In this document: positions 24,042 to 31,591 of the stretch, piece by piece
How positions within the stretch are numbered: position 1 is the first letter of the stretch
Layout of the letters: every line of letters starts with the position of its first letter
Source: Merdicola sp963557785
GTDB lineage: Bacteria; Bacillota; Clostridia; TANB77; CAG-508
Length of the DNA stretch: 64,000 nucleotides
Reading direction: 5' to 3'
Assembly: GCA_963557785.1 (NCBI GenBank)
Contig: CAUWBF010000001.1
Coordinates: forward strand, 1 to 64,000
Position numbers and translations under genes: made by a program
Notes under the pieces: model-generated
What the model saw: only the letters and a program-made list of their open reading frames with translations
Told to the model about the DNA's origin: nothing
Database searches by the model: none

Positions 24042-26024
24042 ATGAACCTAGAAGGTAAATTATTGGGAAACAGATACGAGATAATTGAAAAAATAGGTAA
24101 TGGGGGAATGGCAACAGTTTATAAAGCTAAGTGCCATGTATTAAATAGATATGTAGCAGTAAAAGTATTGAAAGATGAATTTACTACTGATGAAGAATTT
24201 ATAAAAAGATTTGCAGCAGAAGCACAATCAGCTGCAAGTTTAGCGCATCCAAATATTGTTTCAATATATGATGTTGGAAATGAAGGTAGCTTATATTATA
24301 TTGTAATGGAATTAATAAAAGGAAAGACATTAAAAGAAATAATTAATGAAGATGGTGTTCTTCCTTGGAAATGGTCTGTAAATATTGCAATACAAATTGC
24401 ATCAGCATTAGAAACAGCTCATAAAAATAATATTATACACAGAGATATAAAGCCACATAATATTATAATAACAGAAGATGGAATAGCAAAGGTAACAGAT
24501 TTTGGAATAGCAAAGGCTGTGTCTAATTCGACAATTACAGCTTTTGGAACTACAATAGGATCTGTACACTATTTTTCACCAGAACATGCAAGAGGTGGAT
24601 TTACAGATGCAAAATCAGATTTATATTCTTTAGGTGTAGTAATGTATGAAATGCTAACAGGCAAGGTTCCATTTGATGCAGATACACCAGTATCAATAGC
24701 ACTAAAACATATGCAAGAAGAACCAGTTGAACCAATAAAATTAAATCCAGAAATACCAACAGCGGTTAATAAAATTATTATAAAAGCAATGAAAAAGGAC
24801 ACAAATTTAAGATATCAAACTGCAACAGAAATGTTAAGAGATTTAAACAAAGCACTTAAAGATCCAAATGGAAATTTTGTATTTATGCAAGATGAAAATG
24901 ATTTTGCTACACAAAAAATTCCAATCTATAACAATGTAGATGAAACAAGTACATCAAAATCAAAAAATGCAAATAATAATAAAAAAGAAAATAAATTGAA
25001 AAAATTTATTAGAGAACATAAGAAATTATCTTATTTAATAGGTGCAATATTATTATTTTTCTTAACAATTGGAGGATTAGCTCTAATAAGTAATTTGATG
25101 GAAGTAAAAGAGGTACAAATTCCTAATTTAGTTAATATGACAAGAGAAGAAGCAGAGGCAAAAGCAAAAGAACTAAAAATAGAATTAGAGTTTAAGGATG
25201 ATGAATATAGTCCAACTGTAGAAGAAGGAAAAGTTATTTCACAAGATCCTAAATATATTGAAAATTATAAGATAAAAGAAAAAAGTATTATAACATTGGT
25301 TGTAAGTAAGGGACAAGAAACAACAACGATGCCTAAAGTAACAGGACTTACAAAAGAGGAAGCTATAGAAGAAATAGAAAAAGCTAATTTAAAAGCTGAA
25401 ATTACAGAAGAAACAAGTAAAAAAGTAGAGCAAGGATATGTAATTAGCCAAGAGCCAGCAGCAAATTCAAAATTAAATGCAGGAGAGACAGTAAAGATTG
25501 TTATAAGCTTAGGTACAGGAATAAAAGAAACTTCAGTTCCATCAGTAATAGGTAAAAAAGAAGATGAAGCAAAAAACATATTAACATCAGCTAACTTAAA
25601 AGTGGAAGTTGTAAATGAAGAAGATTCAAGTAAAGAAACTGGAATTGTATTAAAACAAAGCAAAGATGCAGGAACAACAGTAGAAGAAGGAACAACAATA
25701 ACAATAACGATAAATAAAGTTTCTGATACAAAAACAGCTAATATAACTGTAGATGTGAAATCTATTACAGGAGGATATGTTGAAACAGAAAATATGACAT
25801 CTGAGGAAAAAGAAACAGTTACAGTAAATGTAAATGTAGTTTCAGGAAATGGTAAAGGTTTCACAAGAGGAAAAGTTAGTAAAAATGGAACAGCTTCAGG
25901 AACAGTAACAGGAAAAGGAAGAATTACAATAGAAGCAATAATTACAGATAGTAATGGAACAGTAATATGGTCAGAAAGTCATCCAATGAATTTAGATTCA
26001 GAAACATCATACACATTTAAATAA
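24042..26024 (+). CDS. pknB: Membrane serine/threonine kinase with PASTA repeats (PknB/PrkC)
   Basis: 660 residues. A cytoplasmic kinase domain (about 10-270) has GNGGMATVY, Lys41 in VAVKVL, H133-R-D135 and D153-F-G, then an activation loop with several Ser/Thr. A juxtamembrane segment precedes one transmembrane helix (about 332-354). Three PASTA repeats (about 358-425, 426-495 and 496-565) bind muropeptides or lipid II in homologues. An extra C-terminal beta-rich domain (about 570-660) is present. It senses peptidoglycan and controls growth, division or spore germination; in B. subtilis the homologue PrkC acts in germination. Confidence 0.97.
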   Translation: MNLEGKLLGNRYEIIEKIGNGGMATVYKAKCHVLNRYVAVKVLKDEFTTDEEFIKRFAAEAQSAASLAHPNIVSIYDVGNEGSLYYIVMELIKGKTLKEIINEDGVLPWKWSVNIAIQIASALETAHKNNIIHRDIKPHNIIITEDGIAKVTDFGIAKAVSNSTITAFGTTIGSVHYFSPEHARGGFTDAKSDLYSLGVVMYEMLTGKVPFDADTPVSIALKHMQEEPVEPIKLNPEIPTAVNKIIIKAMKKDTNLRYQTATEMLRDLNKALKDPNGNFVFMQDENDFATQKIPIYNNVDETSTSKSKNANNNKKENKLKKFIREHKKLSYLIGAILLFFLTIGGLALISNLMEVKEVQIPNLVNMTREEAEAKAKELKIELEFKDDEYSPTVEEGKVISQDPKYIENYKIKEKSIITLVVSKGQETTTMPKVTGLTKEEAIEEIEKANLKAEITEETSKKVEQGYVISQEPAANSKLNAGETVKIVISLGTGIKETSVPSVIGKKEDEAKNILTSANLKVEVVNEEDSSKETGIVLKQSKDAGTTVEEGTTITITINKVSDTKTANITVDVKSITGGYVETENMTSEEKETVTVNVNVVSGNGKGFTRGKVSKNGTASGTVTGKGRITIEAIITDSNGTVIWSESHPMNLDSETSYTFK

Positions 26025-26031
26025 AAATTTT

Positions 26032-26062
26032 ATTAGGACGGATAATATATCTGTCCTAATAT
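26032..26062 (+). other. 13-bp hairpin between pknB and rsgA
   Basis: TATTAGGACGGAT (26032-26044) pairs with ATCTGTCCTAATA (26050-26062) with one G-U pair. No clear T run follows, so it may be a leaky terminator or an RNA processing site that lowers rsgA-rpe expression. Confidence 0.5.
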
Positions 26063-26080
26063 TTATAAATAGGAGGAATA

Positions 26081-26956
26081 ATGCAAGGTCTAATAGTTAG
26101 TAATATTTCTAATATATATAATGTAAAAATAAATGATAGAATCTACAAATGCAATGCTAGAGGAAAATTTAAAAATGAAGAAATTTCACCTGCCGTTGGA
26201 GATAATGTAGAAATATTAGTTACAGATGAAGGAAAAAACGAAGCTGTAATAGAAAAAATTTTAGAAAGAAAAATATATTTAAAAAGACCTAAAATAGCTA
26301 ATATAACACAAATTATATGTGTTATATCTAGCAAAAATCCAAAACCTGATTTACTTATGCTAGATAAGCAATTAGCTTATGCGGAATATATAGGAATAAA
26401 GCCAATAATATTAATAAATAAACTAGATTTAGATACAGAAATAAAAGAAATAAAAGATACATATAGTAAAATAGGCTATAAAGTGATTCTAACAATTGCA
26501 AAAGAAAAACAGGGAATTGAAGAATTAAAAGAAGTATTAAAAAATAATATAAGCGCTTTTTCGGGTAATTCTGGTGTAGGGAAATCAACACTAATAAATG
26601 GGTTATTTAATGCAAATATATCAGATGAAGGATTAATTAGTAATAAGAATAAAAAAGGAAAAAATACAACAACTAATATAAGTTTATATGAACTAGAAAA
26701 AAACTCATATATAGCAGATACACCAGGTTTTTCAACATTTGATATTTATGAAATAGAATCAGAAGCCTTAGCCAATTATTTTGTTGAGTTTAAAAAGTAT
26801 ATATCAAAATGTGAATATGTAGGTTGTAGACATATTAAAGAAGAAAAATGTGGTATTAAAGAAGCATTGGCAAGAAATGAGATTTCAAAAGATAGATATG
26901 ATAGATTTATTAAAATATATAATGATTTAAAAGATAGGGAGGATCACAAATGGTAG
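26081..26956 (+). CDS. rsgA: Ribosome small-subunit assembly GTPase RsgA
   Basis: 291 residues, a circularly permuted GTPase. An N-terminal OB fold (about 1-75) precedes the G4 motif INKLDLD, then G1 GNSGVGKST and G3 DTPGFS. The C-terminal zinc motif is visible as CEYVGCRHIKEEKCGIK. It acts in late 30S maturation. The gene is the usual neighbour of pknB, and its 3' end overlaps the rpe start by 7 nt, implying coupled translation. Confidence 0.96.
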   Translation: MQGLIVSNISNIYNVKINDRIYKCNARGKFKNEEISPAVGDNVEILVTDEGKNEAVIEKILERKIYLKRPKIANITQIICVISSKNPKPDLLMLDKQLAYAEYIGIKPIILINKLDLDTEIKEIKDTYSKIGYKVILTIAKEKQGIEELKEVLKNNISAFSGNSGVGKSTLINGLFNANISDEGLISNKNKKGKNTTTNISLYELEKNSYIADTPGFSTFDIYEIESEALANYFVEFKKYISKCEYVGCRHIKEEKCGIKEALARNEISKDRYDRFIKIYNDLKDREDHKW

Positions 26957-27609
26957 AAGTTTCAGCATCATTATTAAATTTAGAAGAAGAAGAGGCAATA
27001 AAAACTTTATATAACTTGGAAACAGCAAATATAGATTATTTTCATATTGATGTAATGGATGGAGAATTTGTTGAAAATAATACACTAGAAAGGATGCATA
27101 AATTCTCAAATTATATAAAACAAATTTCTACATTACCAATAGATGTACATCTTATGGTAAATGATGTAAAAAAATATGTAGATGAATATTTAGGAGTATC
27201 TCCTAGAATAATAACTTTTCATCTAGAAGCGGTAAAAGATAAAAAAGAAGTTATAGATCTTATAAAATATATTAAAGAAGAAAATTGTAAAGTTGGAATA
27301 TCAATTAAACCTGATACTAAAATAGAAGAATTATATGAGTTTTTACCATATATACATTTAGTTTTAATAATGACCGTAGAGCCAGGAAAGGGTGGACAAA
27401 AGTTAATAGAATCAACAGTAGACAAAATAAAAGAACTTAAAAAGTATATAGAAGAAAATAATATAGATATTGATATAGAAGCAGATGGAGGAATTACTAT
27501 AGATAATGCTAAACAATTGCAAGAAGCTGGAATAGATATATTAGTTGCTGGAAGTACGATATTAAAGTCAGATAATTATAAAGAAACTGTAAATTTATTA
27601 AAACAATAA
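26950..27609 (+). CDS. rpe: Ribulose-phosphate 3-epimerase
   Basis: 219 residues, a TIM barrel. Metal ligands appear in FHIDVMDGEF and DVHLMVND, and the phosphate-binding part in IEADGGITIDNA and LVAGSTIL. It interconverts ribulose-5-phosphate and xylulose-5-phosphate in the pentose phosphate pathway, feeding the split transketolase encoded earlier. The catalytic MTVEPGKGGQ segment shows TVEPG, as usual. RBS GGGAGG sits within the rsgA end. Confidence 0.95.
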   Translation: MVEVSASLLNLEEEEAIKTLYNLETANIDYFHIDVMDGEFVENNTLERMHKFSNYIKQISTLPIDVHLMVNDVKKYVDEYLGVSPRIITFHLEAVKDKKEVIDLIKYIKEENCKVGISIKPDTKIEELYEFLPYIHLVLIMTVEPGKGGQKLIESTVDKIKELKKYIEENNIDIDIEADGGITIDNAKQLQEAGIDILVAGSTILKSDNYKETVNLLKQ

Positions 27610-27640
27610 AAAAGAGAAGAATTAAATTCTTCTCTTTTCT
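27609..27640. terminator. Bidirectional terminator between rpe and the 27677 gene
   Basis: AAAAGAGAAGAATT / AATTCTTCTCTTTT (27610-27623, 27625-27638), flanked by A and T tracts. Confidence 0.85.
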
Positions 27641-27676
27641 TATGACATATTATAAATTTTATATTTTAACAATTAA

Positions 27677-28972
27677 TTATTTATCATCTGATTTTGTATC
27701 AGTTTCTGATTCTTGTTCTTCAGAAACTTTTTTGTCAGACTTTTCTGAATCTTTTACAGGAGATTCATCTTTTGTACTTTCTATTTTTTTGTTAGAACAA
27801 TGAGCTTTTTTCTTTAAAGGGGTATAAATAATTATACCAAATCCAAAGACTGTAACTATCATATTAAAAATAGTACCGATAAATGGAACTAAAGATAATG
27901 CCCATAATATAACAGATATTAATATAGTTAATAAAAATTCTTTAATTCCTTTATTAGATTTACCTATGCATAAGTATCTAGATAAAGAAATTGCAAATAT
28001 TAATTTTGCTATAGCAAATAATAATAGATATATTCCTAATCCAACTAAAGCAGTTTCTGCACCAACCATTGAGAATAATAATACCATTATTGCTACAAAA
28101 ATTGTTACTATTGATAATAAACCAATTCCAAATGTTTTAAATGGATGACTTAAAACAGCACATTCTTTACATCCAGGAGCTTTAGTAAATAATTTTACAA
28201 TAAAGAAAGTTACTATTACTAGTATTAATAGCTGAATTAAACTAGAAATGTAAGAAGCGATAGTAGGTTCAGATTTTTCTTCAAATTTTGAATAATTAAC
28301 TTTACCTTCAACTACATTTTCAGGAATTTCAATTTCAGAACTAGAACTATAATTTAAATCTCCATAGAATGTAGCATTATTTCCTAGATTAATAGAATTA
28401 GCTCCTATGAAAGAATTTCTTCCAACTATTCCAGAAAAATCAAAAGTTGAGCATGCTGAGTATAAATCTAAATAAACTCCAAATTGACTATCAATTGATA
28501 ATTTTTGAGATGCACAATATAATGAGCTTGAAACTGCATTAAATTTTACATTATTACCACATATAAATACAGAAGCTTGTACATAAGCTTTATCAAATGT
28601 AATATTGTTACCAAAGATAAACATATTTCCAGAAGCTTGTCCTGTTATAGTAACATTATTACCAAATATAAATACGTTACCATCTACTAGTTTATCCATT
28701 GTTACATCTGAATCAAATAAGAATAAATCACCTTCATAAACTTCTTGTTCTAAATTAGAAGAATAGTTTTCTTCATTTTCAGAAGTATATTCTTCTGATT
28801 CTGTATCTGTTACAGTTACTTCATTTTCAGTAGAAGTAGTAACAGCTTGTGATCTAGGTTCTACATTTGTGTTATTTGTTTGATTTGCTTCTGTTTCAGC
28901 ATAACAAAATGTAGAAATTATAGTTACTATGGCTGTAATAACTACAATTAGTCTTGTTTTGTTTTTTGACAT
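27677..28972 (-). CDS. Membrane protein with bactofilin-like beta-solenoid repeats
   Basis: 431 residues. A signal segment (about 8-25) and a Thr/Glu/Asn-rich linker precede a repetitive region (about 78-225), in which hydrophobic/Asn blocks such as GNVFIFGNNVTI and GNMFIFGNNITF recur, as in polymer-forming (bactofilin-type) beta-solenoids. Several transmembrane helices (from about 237 to 390) and a charged Lys/Glu/Ser tail follow. It may form an external or internal scaffold patch on the membrane; no experiment supports a specific role. RBS AGGAGGG precedes the start on the minus strand. It interrupts the otherwise conserved rpe-spoVM neighbourhood. Confidence 0.72.
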   Translation of the reverse strand: MSKNKTRLIVVITAIVTIISTFCYAETEANQTNNTNVEPRSQAVTTSTENEVTVTDTESEEYTSENEENYSSNLEQEVYEGDLFLFDSDVTMDKLVDGNVFIFGNNVTITGQASGNMFIFGNNITFDKAYVQASVFICGNNVKFNAVSSSLYCASQKLSIDSQFGVYLDLYSACSTFDFSGIVGRNSFIGANSINLGNNATFYGDLNYSSSSEIEIPENVVEGKVNYSKFEEKSEPTIASYISSLIQLLILVIVTFFIVKLFTKAPGCKECAVLSHPFKTFGIGLLSIVTIFVAIMVLLFSMVGAETALVGLGIYLLLFAIAKLIFAISLSRYLCIGKSNKGIKEFLLTILISVILWALSLVPFIGTIFNMIVTVFGFGIIIYTPLKKKAHCSNKKIESTKDESPVKDSEKSDKKVSEEQESETDTKSDDK

Positions 28973-29095
28973 TTTTTTCCCTCCTAAAATTTGTGTTAAA
29001 TATAAAATTTATTTTGATTATCATCTAAATCTAATCAAAAAAACTATATATCTTAATTGTTTTTTTGTCAAGAAAATAATACTAGAATTTACTTT

Positions 29096-29722
29096 TTATA
29101 TATTCTTTTTACAATATTTTTGTATACTACAATTTTGGCATTGTGGATTTCTTGCTGTACATGCATTTCTTCCAAGCCACATAAATAAATGATTTACATC
29201 TTTAATATACTCTTTAGGAATAACTTTTAATAAATCTTGTTCTATTACGATAGGGTCTGAACTAGAAGAAAGTCCAATTCTGTTTGATAATCTTTTGGCA
29301 TGTGTATCAACAGCTATACCAGTAGCAATTCCAAAAACTTCTAACAAAATAACATTTGCACTTTTTCTGCCAACACCAGGAAGACTTAAAAGTTCTTCCA
29401 TTGTTTTGGGAACTTGTCCATTAAAATCTGTAATTATTTTTTGAGCACAGGCTTTAATGTTTTTAGCTTTATTTTTATAAAAACCACAAGGATGTATTAA
29501 CTTTTCTAATTCTTCTAAATTAATATTTGCAAAATCATAAGGTGTAGAGTATTTATTAAATATAGATGGAGTGGTTTTATTTACTCTTTCATCTGTACAT
29601 TGGGCAGATAACATTACAGCTACTACTAATTCAAATGGAGTATTAAAATCTAAACTACATTTTGCCTCAGGATATGTAACTTTTAAAGTTTCAATCATAT
29701 TTATCAAATCTTCTTTTTTCAT
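29096..29722 (-). CDS. nth: Endonuclease III (DNA glycosylase/AP lyase)
   Basis: 208 residues. The helix-hairpin-helix LPGVGRKSANVIL carries the catalytic Lys, the Asp follows in VDTHAKRLSNR, and the C-terminal 4Fe-4S cluster ligands lie in CTARNPQCQNCSIQKYC. It removes oxidised pyrimidines and nicks abasic sites. RBS CGGAGG is on the minus strand. No clear terminator downstream. Like the preceding minus-strand gene it lies inside a block that in other Firmicutes runs straight from rpe towards spoVM. Confidence 0.96.
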   Translation of the reverse strand: MKKEDLINMIETLKVTYPEAKCSLDFNTPFELVVAVMLSAQCTDERVNKTTPSIFNKYSTPYDFANINLEELEKLIHPCGFYKNKAKNIKACAQKIITDFNGQVPKTMEELLSLPGVGRKSANVILLEVFGIATGIAVDTHAKRLSNRIGLSSSSDPIVIEQDLLKVIPKEYIKDVNHLFMWLGRNACTARNPQCQNCSIQKYCKKNI

Positions 29723-29829
29723 AAATAACCTCCGATAGTATAAATTATATCATAAAAGTATAATAAACATAAAGTAGTCACAAAAATAATTATTCGAAAT
29801 ATAATATAATTAGAAGGGAGGTAATAATA

Positions 29830-29982
29830 ATGATATTAAGAGCTTTTAAAAAGACATTAGCGGTATGTCTAATAGGATTAGGATTAGGAATATTGTTAGT
29901 ATTATTACTTCCAATAACAGGATGGTTATTTGTAATAGGAGTAGCAATTATTTCCATTGGATTTATTTGGCTTTCATGTTGA
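29830..29982 (+). CDS. Small transmembrane protein, PGPGW-like
   Basis: 50 residues starting MILRAFKKTLAVCL with two hydrophobic helices. The turn LPITGWLFVIGVAI resembles the PGPGW motif of a family of tiny membrane proteins with unknown function. It was found by reading the DNA, as it is shorter than usual gene-calling limits. RBS GGGAGG lies 9 nt before the ATG, and the stop is 22 nt before spoVM, so the two are probably co-transcribed during sporulation or growth. Confidence 0.72.
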   Translation: MILRAFKKTLAVCLIGLGLGILLVLLLPITGWLFVIGVAIISIGFIWLSC

Positions 29983-30004
29983 TAGAAAAGGAGTGTGGTT
30001 TATA

Positions 30005-30079
30005 ATGACAATTGTTGTAAAAAAGGTTCCTAAATTTTTAAGAGGCTTTGTAAAATTAATATTTGGAATAAAAGATTAG
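30005..30079 (+). CDS. spoVM: Stage V sporulation protein M (24-residue curvature sensor)
   Basis: 24 residues containing the diagnostic core KVPKFLRGFVK, compared with KLPKFLGGIVR in B. subtilis SpoVM, then a hydrophobic LIFGI and an acidic end. In Bacillus this amphipathic helix marks the convex forespore surface and anchors the coat ATPase SpoIVA. RBS AAAGGAG lies upstream. Position agrees: spoVM lies between the rsgA-rpe block and rpmB on the opposite strand, as in B. subtilis. It is too short for ordinary ORF callers and was found by direct reading. Confidence 0.9.
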   Translation: MTIVVKKVPKFLRGFVKLIFGIKD

Positions 30080-30095
30080 TTTTACATATAAAAAG

Positions 30096-30123
30096 TAAAA
30101 AGGCTACACTTATGTGTAGCCTT
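30096..30123. terminator. Terminator shared by spoVM and rpmB
   Basis: AAGGCTACAC (30100-30109) / GTGTAGCCTT (30114-30123). The minus strand continues with TTTACTTTTT, so it is best suited to rpmB, while also lying after spoVM. Confidence 0.75.
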
Positions 30124-30178
30124 AAATTAATAAAGGAATAAACCTTATATTTATTCCGATATATAAAAATATTTTAAA

Positions 30179-30376
30179 TTAAGCTCTGTTAACTTTTCCT
30201 GAACGTAAACATTTAGCACATACAGTAATTCTTTTTGGTTGACCATCAACTATTGCTTTTACAGTTCTTAAGTTTGGTTTCCAAGTTCTTGTAGATCTTT
30301 TACTGATGTGAGAACGTGTTATACTAAGTTTATTTCCGTGGCTTAAAGATTTTTCACAAACTGCACATTTTGCCAT
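30179..30376 (-). CDS. rpmB: 50S ribosomal protein L28
   Basis: 65 residues, typical of zinc-binding (C+) L28: CAVCEKSLSHGN at the start and CAKCLRSGKV at the end provide the four cysteines. The central RTWKPNLRTVKA block is conserved. RBS AGGAGGTG on the minus strand. Presence of the C+ form means L28 synthesis can respond to zinc supply, as in other Firmicutes that keep paired C+ and C- genes; no second copy is seen here. Confidence 0.96.
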   Translation of the reverse strand: MAKCAVCEKSLSHGNKLSITRSHISKRSTRTWKPNLRTVKAIVDGQPKRITVCAKCLRSGKVNRA

Positions 30377-30563
30377 GATTATTGCACCTCCTAATTAAAG
30401 TAAATAAATTGACTATTTAATAATATAACATATAAACAAAAAAAATACAAGTGTTTTTATGAAAAAAGAATACACTATTAAATTATTTCTATAAAATAAA
30501 GGTATTGAAAATTTACATAATATATAGTAAAATTGTAAAAAAAGTTTTAGGAGATTATAGATA

Positions 30564-31571
30564 ATGGATGAAATGAATAAAATATTAGATCAGATAATGA
30601 AATTAAATCATGAAGTAGCTGGTTATTATATAAAAATGGCAGAAATGGAAATATTAAGAAAACCAGAAGATAAACTTTTACCAATAGCAGTAAATACTAA
30701 AATGGAAAGTATTAGAAAACTATATTTACAATTAGGTGCAGAAATGCAAGAAAGTGGAATGGAAAGAACAAGAAATTGGTATGAAAATTTTAATATTGCA
30801 GTTAAACAAGAGCCAAACAAGGTAGAAGATAATATAATTGTAGATATTAGAGAAAATATATTAGAATATATAAAAAGTTCATATTTAGATATCAATTTTA
30901 CTTCAGATGTTGAATGTGATGTAATTTCAATTTATGATGGAACAAAAGAAGAAATTATTAGACAAACAGAATATGAAACTTATGCAAGCAATATAGCATC
31001 TCTTGAAAATCGAGCAGAAATAGATACAGAAAAAATTGAAGATTTAGGATTTACTCCAATATCTGATATTATAGAAGATTTATCAGATAATATTATGTAT
31101 AAAAAGGCGGCAAGAAAATTATCTGACATAATAGAAAAATTGGAAAATGGAGAATATAAATTTAACAGCAAAGCTGAACAAGAAAGAATAAGAGCAACTT
31201 TAATATATATGAAATATGATGAAATGTATAAAGCAACTAATCAAAAAGCAAATGGATTAATTGAAAATAGTGTTCACAAACCAATAATTGATGTAGCACA
31301 AAAATCTGATTCAGCATATATTTTATTTGGCTTAAGTAAGGAAGACTTTGAAAAGATTTATAAATCTAGAGTATATGAATATTTAGAAGATACAAAAAAT
31401 AATGTGAAAGATGTATTTAGAATGGGTAGAGATAATGAATTAGAAAATAGAAAACAAAGGAAAAATCCATTAAAGAATATAGGAGAAGGGGTAACAAATT
31501 TATTAAAAGCTAAAACACAAAATAAAACTACTCCGACAGCTCCAACTACTCTAGGTGGTGAAAGTAGATAA
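30564..31571 (+). CDS. Cytoplasmic helical protein of unknown function
   Basis: 335 residues, not recognised. No signal peptide or transmembrane helix; mostly charged helical sequence (MDEMNKILDQIMKLNHEVAG at the start) with a more basic, Pro/Thr-rich tail (about 295-335, NRKQRKNPLKNIGEG). RBS TTAGGAGAT. It starts the transcript that continues into recG 20 nt later, so it may serve DNA metabolism, but this is only position. In many Clostridia the rpmB-recG interval holds asp23 and the fatty-acid kinase gene fakA; both are missing here. Confidence 0.8.
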   Translation: MDEMNKILDQIMKLNHEVAGYYIKMAEMEILRKPEDKLLPIAVNTKMESIRKLYLQLGAEMQESGMERTRNWYENFNIAVKQEPNKVEDNIIVDIRENILEYIKSSYLDINFTSDVECDVISIYDGTKEEIIRQTEYETYASNIASLENRAEIDTEKIEDLGFTPISDIIEDLSDNIMYKKAARKLSDIIEKLENGEYKFNSKAEQERIRATLIYMKYDEMYKATNQKANGLIENSVHKPIIDVAQKSDSAYILFGLSKEDFEKIYKSRVYEYLEDTKNNVKDVFRMGRDNELENRKQRKNPLKNIGEGVTNLLKAKTQNKTTPTAPTTLGGESR

Positions 31572-31591
31572 TAAAATTAGGAGAATAATAT

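Noticed and set aside
25265..25864. Long minus-strand frame opposite pknB
   Set aside because: It mirrors the PASTA repeats; codon use is that of an antisense shadow and no RBS is present.
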